Shown here in pieces: positions 40,524-46,915 of a stretch of DNA of 64,000 nt. The DNA is from Rhodococcus sp. HNM0569. GTDB lineage: Bacteria; Actinomycetota; Actinomycetes; Mycobacteriales; Mycobacteriaceae. A program made the position numbers and the translations under genes. The notes below the pieces were generated by a model. That model did not search any database, had not been told where the DNA came from, and worked only from the letters and a program-made list of their open reading frames with translations. Location: assembly GCF_012726205.1 (NCBI RefSeq), contig NZ_JAASAE010000010.1, forward strand, positions 62,001-126,000, in the 5' to 3' direction. Numbering within the stretch: position 1 is the stretch's first letter; each line of letters begins with the position of its first letter.

Positions 40524-41780
40524 TCAGGATCCGAGGAGGGCTTCCTGGATTTCCGGGCTCGTGGGGACGGCCGCGGACGAGTCTGCGAATCGGAAGACCT
40601 CGTGCGGAAGGCCGTCGCGCCAGCGCCCGGTGAGCGTGTACTCGGCGGCGAGGCGACCGATCTCGTCGGCGGCCATGGCGCCGCGCTCGCCTTCGATCAC
40701 GACCGTGACGCGCTCGGACGCGCGGTCGAGATAGGGCAGGCCCGTGGGAGTTTCGCACACCATGCACGGACGTGTGTGCGCCTCACCGAACGTCTGTCCT
40801 GGCATCAGTTCACCCAGCAGCGCGCGGGTCTCGTCGATATCTCGTGCGCGGCCACCCGTACGCACCCACGCCGCGATGTCACTCGTGTTGTCGAGCGGAT
40901 TGGCGAGCAGGCTGCTGCCGGAAACCTTGACGTACCAACGGCCGTCGGGATAACGCAGGGGAGACATCACGATGCCGCCGAAGTCGCCCTCGCCGCCCGT
41001 CACCCGCATGTACATCATCGCGGGCATGTCGACCTCGTCGGGATCGGGCACCTCGACGAGTACGACGGTCGCGCCGTAGGTCGTCATCGGAATCGGCCGG
41101 TCCAGCAGGCCCACCGCGTTGGTGGCCGCACCGGTGGCCAGCACCGCATAGTCGGCGACCCACGAACTACCCGACTTCGACGTGATCGAGACGGCGTCGG
41201 ACGTCTCGGTGAGGTCGGTGATCTCGTCGCGCACGAGGGTGGCCCCTCCCGCGACCGCGGCCGTCAACTCGGCGCGGACGAGTTCGCGCGGATTGAGGAT
41301 GAGGGCGTCGCGCTGCAGGAGACCCACGTGGCCGGGCGCGAACCGCAGGTGCGGGTACTCGCGCCGCAGGTCGTCCTCGTCGAGGGATTCGACCGGCACG
41401 CCGAGATCCTCGGCATTGCGGAGCAGCCGACCGCGGTCGAACCATTCGGGTTCGTCGCGACGGCCGGACGTGTCCGGAAGCACGGTGAGCGACTCGGTGG
41501 GTTTGGTGAACACGACGCCCGAACGGGCCGACAGGTCGTCGAAGCGTCGGATCGAGCGAGTTGCGAGCAGCGTCGTGACCAGCGGAACCTCGAGTACGTG
41601 TGCCAGGCGGCCCTGGTCGTAGTAGCCGGCCCACACGCCCTGGTGGTCGTCGAATCGGGCGGGCTCGTCCGGCCCGACGACGACGACCGACGCGCCCTGG
41701 TCCGCGAGGTGGCGCGCGGTGGCGGCGCCCAGCGGGCCTGCGCCGAGGACGGCGACGTCGAAACGGGACTGATCGTGCAC
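40524..41780 (-). CDS. FAD-dependent amine/amino-acid oxidase-like protein (DAO family)
   Basis: A 418-residue flavoprotein of the D-amino-acid oxidase / sarcosine-glycine oxidase superfamily. The FAD motif is AVLGAGPLGAATARHLADQG (residues 9-28). The second half has the GATVVLVEVPD and RPCMVCETPTGLPYLDR segments seen where these enzymes close over FAD and substrate. The substrate is unknown. The GTG at 41780 has AGGAG 7 nt upstream on the minus strand. It heads a two-gene unit with the MFS exporter and diverges from a TetR regulator. Confidence 0.8.
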   Translation of the reverse strand: MHDQSRFDVAVLGAGPLGAATARHLADQGASVVVVGPDEPARFDDHQGVWAGYYDQGRLAHVLEVPLVTTLLATRSIRRFDDLSARSGVVFTKPTESLTVLPDTSGRRDEPEWFDRGRLLRNAEDLGVPVESLDEDDLRREYPHLRFAPGHVGLLQRDALILNPRELVRAELTAAVAGGATLVRDEITDLTETSDAVSITSKSGSSWVADYAVLATGAATNAVGLLDRPIPMTTYGATVVLVEVPDPDEVDMPAMMYMRVTGGEGDFGGIVMSPLRYPDGRWYVKVSGSSLLANPLDNTSDIAAWVRTGGRARDIDETRALLGELMPGQTFGEAHTRPCMVCETPTGLPYLDRASERVTVVIEGERGAMAADEIGRLAAEYTLTGRWRDGLPHEVFRFADSSAAVPTSPEIQEALLGS

Positions 41781-41874
41781 GGGGATCTCCTTCGTTCGCC
41801 ACCGTCCGGCTTTGCTCTCGCGCGGTAGGCGCGTGTGACGCTCTGGCACAGTGGGTTCATCGGTGAATGAGTTG

Positions 41875-41890
41875 TGTGACGTGACGCACA
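41875..41890. promoter_or_regulatory. CRP-like site in the oxidoreductase/TetR divergent region
   Basis: TGTGA-CGTGAC-GCACA matches the CRP/GlxR pattern TGTGA-N6-TCACA at nine of ten fixed positions. A palindromic TTCA-TCGG-TGAA at 41856-41867 nearby could be the TetR operator. Confidence 0.4.
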
Positions 41891-41961
41891 TCATGAAGCG
41901 GTGCCACCACTAAAGTCAACAGTGTGTGTCGTTAAGTCCGGATTTCGAAGGGAACATCGAC

Positions 41962-42627
41962 GTGAACAACCCAGCGGCCGACGCGCGCACGCACGGCGAA
42001 GCCGATCCCACCGCTCCTGCCGCGACGTCGCGCGAGCGCGTCCGCACAGGCGGGCGCAGCGAGGAGGTGCGCCGCGCAGTGGGCGACGCCTGTCTGGCAT
42101 TCCTCGCCGAGGGGCGCATCGCATTCACGACGGTCGAACTGGCCGAACGCGCGGGCGTGAGCCGCAAGACGATCTACCGATGGTGGCCCACGCACGACGA
42201 CGTGCTCGTCGAAGGACTGTCACGGCACGTGCGGAGCGTCGCCGTGCCCGACACCGGCAGCTGGCACAGCGACGTCCACGAGTTCGCGCACCGCATAGCG
42301 ACCTATGCCGCCGACCCCGTCGAGGTCGCCACGGCAGCCGTCATGGCGAGCCGCCGTCACCCGGACTTCGGCCGCATCGTGCTCGAGCAGTACGGGCCCG
42401 TGCAGGCGGCGTGGCGGGGCATGGTCGAGCGTGCCGTGGCCCGGGGGGACGCCAACGCCGAACACACCTCGGAGGCGATCGTCAACGCGCTCGTCGCGCC
42501 GCTCTTTCTCGCACCGTTGATGATGGGGCGTAAGGCGAGCGACGAGGAGATCGACCGCACCGTGGCAATCGTGCTCGCCGCGACGCGCGTGGACGTGTCA
42601 GGCGGCGCCGGCGGCGACCACGCCTGA
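41962..42627 (+). CDS. TetR family transcriptional regulator
   Basis: A 221-residue TetR-type repressor. The helix-turn-helix is about residues 55-77 (TTVELAERAGVSRKTIYRWW), after a 35-residue disordered N-terminus. The ligand-binding half is less conserved. The GTG at 41962 was chosen for AAGGGA 8 nt upstream; a GTG at 41926 would add 12 residues. It diverges from the flavoprotein/MFS unit, which it probably controls. Its 3' end overlaps the convergent sirtuin gene by 30 bp. Confidence 0.87.
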   Translation: MNNPAADARTHGEADPTAPAATSRERVRTGGRSEEVRRAVGDACLAFLAEGRIAFTTVELAERAGVSRKTIYRWWPTHDDVLVEGLSRHVRSVAVPDTGSWHSDVHEFAHRIATYAADPVEVATAAVMASRRHPDFGRIVLEQYGPVQAAWRGMVERAVARGDANAEHTSEAIVNALVAPLFLAPLMMGRKASDEEIDRTVAIVLAATRVDVSGGAGGDHA

Positions 42628-43446
42628 AGTGCCGTCCGCGAGCGCGCGCAGTGCGTCCGAGCAGTCCGCATGCAGGGTGAGCGTGGCGAGCGCGTCGCCG
42701 CGCGTGGCACCGCGATTGACGATCGCGATCGGCTTGCCGTCGCGGTGTGCGCGTCGGACGAAGCGCAGCCCCGACATCACCGTGAGGGACGAGCCCACCA
42801 CGAGGAGCGCGTCGGCGTCGTCGACGGCGGCGTAGGCGGCCTCGACACGCGGCTTCGGTACCGACTCGCCGAAGTACACGATGTCGGGTTTGAGCATGCC
42901 ACCGCAGGCCGGGCAGTCGATCATGCGGAACGGCACCGAGTCGGGCACGACGGCATCTGCGTCGGGTGCCACCTCGATCGCACCCTCACCCCGAACCTCC
43001 TGTGCGAAACCGGGGTTCGCGTCCTCGAGCAGATCGGCGAGAGTGAGTCGCGACATCCGCACGTCGCATTCCAGGCAGCGCACCTGTGCGTACGTCCCGT
43101 GCAGATCGATCACCCTGCGGCTGCGCGCCTTGGTGTGCAGCAGGTCGACGTTCTGGGTGACGACGGCGGTGACGACGCCCGCCGATTCGAGTTCGGCCAG
43201 CGCGCGATGACCGTCGTTGGGCTGCGCTGCGTCCATGTGCCGCCAGCCGAGATGATTGCGCGCCCAGTACCGGCGCCGGAATGCGGGGTCGCCGACGAAC
43301 TGCTGGTATGTCATGGGGTTGCGTGGGGGAGAGTCCGGGCCGCGGTAATCGGGGATGCCGGATGCCGTGGAGATGCCTGCTCCGGTGAGCACGCACACAC
43401 GACGCCCGCGCAGCAACCGCACCAGCTCGTCGAACACGATCTCCAC
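42598..43446 (-). CDS. Sir2 family NAD-dependent protein deacylase
   Basis: A 282-residue sirtuin that removes acyl groups from lysines using NAD. NAD-binding GAGISTASGIPDYRG is at about residues 22-36, then TQNVDLLHTKA and the catalytic His in DLHGTYAQV. The zinc-binding pairs are CLEC and CPAC. A 30-residue insertion between the cysteine pairs is normal for this class. The ATG is at 43446. It lies downstream of ectABC and the hydroxyacid dehydrogenase with a 24-bp gap, so it may be read by the same transcript. Confidence 0.92.
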   Translation of the reverse strand: MEIVFDELVRLLRGRRVCVLTGAGISTASGIPDYRGPDSPPRNPMTYQQFVGDPAFRRRYWARNHLGWRHMDAAQPNDGHRALAELESAGVVTAVVTQNVDLLHTKARSRRVIDLHGTYAQVRCLECDVRMSRLTLADLLEDANPGFAQEVRGEGAIEVAPDADAVVPDSVPFRMIDCPACGGMLKPDIVYFGESVPKPRVEAAYAAVDDADALLVVGSSLTVMSGLRFVRRAHRDGKPIAIVNRGATRGDALATLTLHADCSDALRALADGTSGVVAAGAA

Positions 43447-43470
43447 GATACCGACGTGGGCGACAGGGCG

Positions 43471-44406
43471 TCAGTATCCAGCGACAGGGTCGATGCGAGC
43501 GCTGAGTTCGTCGCCGTGCACGAAGTGCGCGACATTGCGCGCGACGAAGTCGGCGTAGGCGCGGCTGTGCATCGCGGGCGGATTCGCGACGTGCGGGGTG
43601 ACGATCGCGTTGGGCAGCGACCACAGCGGGTGGTCGTCGGGCAGCGGCTCGGGGTCGGTGACGTCGAGACCGGCGCCGCCGATGGTGCCTGCGGCGAGCG
43701 CGTCGACCAGTGCGTTCGTGTCGACGAGGGGACCGCGGGCGATGTTGACGACCCACGAGGTGGGCTTCAGGGAGTCCAGCGCGTGCGCGTTCACGATGTG
43801 GTGCGTCGCGGTGGTGGCGGGAGCGGCCACCACCACGTGGTCGACGCGCGGCCAGAGTTCGTCGATGCGGGACGTGGGCAGCGTCTCCAGTGCGCCGGGA
43901 ACCGGCGAACCGGATCGATTGACTGCCACGACGTCGGCGCCGAGGGCCGCCAGCAACGGAATCAGGGCGCGGCCGATGCCGCCCGCGCCGACGATGCCGA
44001 CCGTACTGCCTCGAAGGGTGTGCACGCTGTCGACGACGGCGGGATCGGAGTTCCATGACGTCGCCGCGAAGTGGGTCGGCAAGGCCCGGACACCCGCGAG
44101 CAGGAGGGTGAGTGCGTGCTCGGCCACCTGTGGTGCATACACGCCCGCCGCCGACGTCCACGTCGCATGCGTGTCCTGGGGGATGAGCCCCGCTGCGAAC
44201 CAACGCTCGACCCCGGCCGAGGGCAACTGCACCCATTCGACGTGCCGGGGGAGCGGGTCGGGAAAACCGTCCGGCCCGCCGCGCCACACGAGGGCGCGTG
44301 CAGAATCGAGCGGAGACAACGAAGCCCCGCCCCGGAGTACAGCTTCTTCGAGCTGTGCATCCGGGACGGGGCCCACCGCGACCAGCGCGGCATCGCGTTC
44401 TGCCAC
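43471..44406 (-). CDS. D-isomer-specific 2-hydroxyacid dehydrogenase
   Basis: A 311-residue NAD(P)-dependent dehydrogenase of the D-2-hydroxyacid family. The Rossmann motif is VGIVGAGGIGRALIPL (about residues 135-150). The catalytic Arg is in NIARGPLVD, the Glu in DVTDPEPLPDDHPLW, and the His in VTPHVANP. The substrate is unknown. The GTG at 44406 is only 10 bp after the ectC stop, so it is almost certainly in the ect transcript, at the place where many ect clusters carry ectD. It is not a hydroxylase and cannot replace EctD chemically. Confidence 0.9.
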   Translation of the reverse strand: MAERDAALVAVGPVPDAQLEEAVLRGGASLSPLDSARALVWRGGPDGFPDPLPRHVEWVQLPSAGVERWFAAGLIPQDTHATWTSAAGVYAPQVAEHALTLLLAGVRALPTHFAATSWNSDPAVVDSVHTLRGSTVGIVGAGGIGRALIPLLAALGADVVAVNRSGSPVPGALETLPTSRIDELWPRVDHVVVAAPATTATHHIVNAHALDSLKPTSWVVNIARGPLVDTNALVDALAAGTIGGAGLDVTDPEPLPDDHPLWSLPNAIVTPHVANPPAMHSRAYADFVARNVAHFVHGDELSARIDPVAGY

Positions 44407-44416
44407 GAGTGCGAGG

Positions 44417-44815
44417 CTACGCCGGCGACTCGATCAGGGGGTAGACGCCGTTCTCGTCGTGCACCTCGCGGCCCGTGACCGGCGGGTTGAACACGCACAG
44501 CATGCGCATCTGGGTGTCCGGCTCGACCTTGTGCTTCTCGTGGCCGTTGAGCAGGTACATCGTGCCCGGAGCCAGGTCGTAGACCTTGTCGTTGGTGAGG
44601 TCGGTCAGTTTGCCGGTGCCCTCGACGAGCCACACGGCCTCGACGTGGTTCGCGTAGTGGAAGATGTTGACCGAGCCGGCTTTGATGGTGGTCTCGTGGA
44701 AGGAGAAGCCGACCTTGTCGCCACCGAGGACGATGCGCTTGCTGCGCCAGTTGCCGTCCTCGCTCGTGATGTCGCGATCGGTATCGGTGATTTCGTCGGT
44801 CGTACGAACGATCAT
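44417..44815 (-). CDS. ectC: L-ectoine synthase
   Basis: A 132-residue cupin enzyme that cyclises N-gamma-acetyl-diaminobutyrate to ectoine, a compatible solute. It starts MIVRTTDEI, and GFSFHETTIKAGSVNIFHYANHVEAVWLVEG shows the iron/substrate-binding cupin His and Glu. LAPGTMYLLNGHEKH and the C-terminal NPPVTGREVHDENGVYPL are EctC hallmarks. It is separated from ectB by 131 bp containing a strong hairpin, which is unusual within ectABC. Confidence 0.97.
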   Translation of the reverse strand: MIVRTTDEITDTDRDITSEDGNWRSKRIVLGGDKVGFSFHETTIKAGSVNIFHYANHVEAVWLVEGTGKLTDLTNDKVYDLAPGTMYLLNGHEKHKVEPDTQMRMLCVFNPPVTGREVHDENGVYPLIESPA

Positions 44816-44893
44816 GTCCGGTGATGCCTTTCTCTACTAACGGGGCAGCGTATCGCTGCATACGCAGGCCGGTGTCCGGCACTGCCACACACG

Positions 44894-44923
44894 GCGGCGG
44901 CCGGCCCAACGGCCGGCCGCCGC
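44894..44923 (-). other. Intercistronic hairpin between ectB and ectC
   Basis: A 13-bp perfect stem (44894-44906 with 44911-44923) with a 4-base loop lies 23 bp after the ectB stop and 78 bp before the ectC start. It may end part of the transcripts or protect the upstream message from decay. No T-run follows. Confidence 0.75.
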
Positions 44924-44946
44924 GCTCGATCGTGTGCGAAAAGTGA

Positions 44947-46212
44947 TCAGCTGCAGACCTTTTCGGTTGCGCTGGTGAGAATGCGCAGGCCCTGGTCGAG
45001 CTCGTCGTTCGTGACCGTCAGCGGCGGAAGCAGTTTCACCACTTCGTCCGACGGACCCGACGTCTCGGCGAGCAGGCCCTCGTCGAACGCGAGTTTGCAG
45101 ACCTTGCCCGCGTTCTCGGCGTCGTCGAACACCAGGCCCTGCACCAGGCCGCGGCCGCGCGTGCTGACGCCGTCGAACTTGTCGGCGAGCTTGGTGAAGG
45201 CGTTCGAGATCGTCTCGCCCTTCGCGAGGGTCTCCTCGGGCAGCGTGCTGCCTGCGCCCCAGTACTCCTGGATCGCGGCGGTGGCCGTGACGAATGCGGG
45301 GTTGTTGCCACGGAAGGTGCCGTTGTGCTCGCCCGGGCCCCACACGTCGAGCTCACGCTTGAACATCGTCAGCGCCATCGGAAGGCCGTATCCGCCGATC
45401 GACTTCGACAGGGTGACGATGTCGGGCTGGATGCCGGCGATCTCGAAGGAGAAGAACGGACCGGTGCGGCCGCAGCCCATCTGGACGTCGTCGACGATCA
45501 GCAGGATCTCGCGACGTGCACACAGGTCGGCGAGCGCCCGAAGCCATTCGGCGCGTGCGACATTGACGCCGCCTTCGCCCTGGACGGTCTCGACGATGAC
45601 GGCCGCGGGACGGTTCAGGCCACTGCCGGAGTCGTCGAGCACGCGCTCGAACCACTGGAAGTCCTCGGTGACGCCGCCGAAGTAGTTGTCGAACGGCATC
45701 GGGGTGGCGTGGACGAGTGGAACACCGGCGCCCGCGCGCTTCATCGAGTTGCCGGTGACCGACAATGCACCGAGCGTCATGCCGTGGAATGCATTGGTGA
45801 AGTTGATGATCGACTCGCGGCCGGTCACCTTGCGGGCCAGCTTGAGTGCGGCCTCGACGGCGTTCGTGCCCGTCGGGCCGGGGAACTGCACCTTGTAGTC
45901 GAGGTTGCGGGGCTCGAGGATGTTGTGCTGGATGGTCTCGAGCAGTTCACGCTTGGCGACCGTGTTCATGTCGAGGCCGTGCGTGATCCCGTCGCCGACG
46001 ATGTAGTCGACGAGAGCCTTCTTGAGAATCGGGTTGTTGTGCCCGTAGTTCAGAGCGCCTGCGCCCGCGAAGAAGTCGAGGTACTCGCGACCGTTCTCGT
46101 CGCGGATCCAGGAGCCCGACGCGGTGGTGAAGGTCGCGGGCCATCCGCGGCTGTAGCTGCGGACTTCGGACTCGAGATGCTCGAAAATTGCGGTTTTGTC
46201 AGCTTCAGGCAT
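44947..46212 (-). CDS. ectB: L-2,4-diaminobutyrate aminotransferase
   Basis: A 421-residue class III PLP aminotransferase, the first committed enzyme of ectoine synthesis (aspartate semialdehyde to diaminobutyrate). PLP-binding blocks include FPGPTGTNAVEAALKLAR, DDVQMGCGRTG, and the Schiff-base Lys in IVTLSKSIGGYGLP. GEHNGTFRGNNPAF is typical of EctB. The ATG at 46212 has GGAGG upstream on the minus strand. It starts 25 bp after the ectA stop, in the canonical ectA-ectB-ectC order. Confidence 0.97.
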   Translation of the reverse strand: MPEADKTAIFEHLESEVRSYSRGWPATFTTASGSWIRDENGREYLDFFAGAGALNYGHNNPILKKALVDYIVGDGITHGLDMNTVAKRELLETIQHNILEPRNLDYKVQFPGPTGTNAVEAALKLARKVTGRESIINFTNAFHGMTLGALSVTGNSMKRAGAGVPLVHATPMPFDNYFGGVTEDFQWFERVLDDSGSGLNRPAAVIVETVQGEGGVNVARAEWLRALADLCARREILLIVDDVQMGCGRTGPFFSFEIAGIQPDIVTLSKSIGGYGLPMALTMFKRELDVWGPGEHNGTFRGNNPAFVTATAAIQEYWGAGSTLPEETLAKGETISNAFTKLADKFDGVSTRGRGLVQGLVFDDAENAGKVCKLAFDEGLLAETSGPSDEVVKLLPPLTVTNDELDQGLRILTSATEKVCS

Positions 46213-46237
46213 GACTGTATTCCTCCGTGGGTGGGAT

Positions 46238-46750
46238 TCACCCGATCGTGTACAGATCTTCTGCTTCGTGGCTGTCAGGAAAATCGTTGGGCGAGAACAG
46301 CTCTTGTTTCGTGATCGACGTATTCCGATCGCGTGCGACACCGGTGAACAGGGCGATGGACGCCGTGTTGTCGGGGCTGATCGTGGTTTCGAGTCGGTCG
46401 ACCCCTTCCGGCGCAAGGCGATCGAGCAGTGCATGGAGCATGCGTCCTGCGATGCGCTTGCCGCGCTGGTCGGCGTCGACGGCAACCTGCCACACCATCA
46501 CGGTGTTCGGCGCGTCCTGACGCCGGTACCCGGTGACGAATCCGACCGGGCGATCGTCGACTGTCGCGACGATCGAGGTAGTCGCGAAATCGCGACACCA
46601 CAACACGTATGCGTAGCTCGAGTTGAGGTCGAGTACGTCGGTGTTCTTGGCGATCTCCCAGAGCCGGACTCCGTCAGCGATCTGTGGACAACGAAACAAC
46701 ACCGCGTCCGGCGCGGTGGTCGGGATCGTGCTTTCTTTTCCTGGCCTCAT
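46238..46750 (-). CDS. ectA: L-2,4-diaminobutyrate acetyltransferase
   Basis: A 170-residue GNAT enzyme that acetylates diaminobutyrate with acetyl-CoA in ectoine synthesis. The EctA core DLNSSYAYVLWCRDF, VGFVTGYRRQDAPNTVMVWQVAVD and the CoA loop QRGKRIAGRML are clear, as is ETTISPDNTASIALF. The ATG at 46750 gives the family-like N-terminus; frames open further upstream to 46867 would run through the CRP-like operator and are unlikely. It is the first gene of the ect operon. Confidence 0.96.
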   Translation of the reverse strand: MRPGKESTIPTTAPDAVLFRCPQIADGVRLWEIAKNTDVLDLNSSYAYVLWCRDFATTSIVATVDDRPVGFVTGYRRQDAPNTVMVWQVAVDADQRGKRIAGRMLHALLDRLAPEGVDRLETTISPDNTASIALFTGVARDRNTSITKQELFSPNDFPDSHEAEDLYTIG

Positions 46751-46845
46751 CGGAAACTCGAACGTAACAAGCATCCCGGCCGATTTCATGAGGCCACCCG
46801 AAATCGGACACCGGAACCCCGGGAGCGCCCCAGGTGAGACGGTGT

Positions 46846-46863
46846 TTGTGAGGCCCGTCACAA
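46846..46863. promoter_or_regulatory. Perfect CRP/GlxR-type operator upstream of ectA
   Basis: TTGTGA-GGCCCG-TCACAA matches the CRP/GlxR consensus TGTGA-N6-TCACA exactly, with one extra symmetric base pair on each side. Its centre is about 104 bp upstream of the ectA start. Confidence 0.75.
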
Positions 46864-46876
46864 TCACGTAACGTGA
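46864..46876. promoter_or_regulatory. Second palindrome abutting the CRP-type site
   Basis: TCACGT-A-ACGTGA, a perfect 6-bp inverted repeat around one base, begins directly after the CRP-type site. It may be a second operator. Confidence 0.5.
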
Positions 46877-46915
46877 CGCGACTTTTCGGCGACGATGCGG
46901 TGCATCGCGGGCGCC

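Noticed and set aside
41831-41850. Second CRP-like site (TGTGA...GCACA)
   Set aside because: The half-sites are 7 bp apart instead of 6, which breaks the helical phasing needed.
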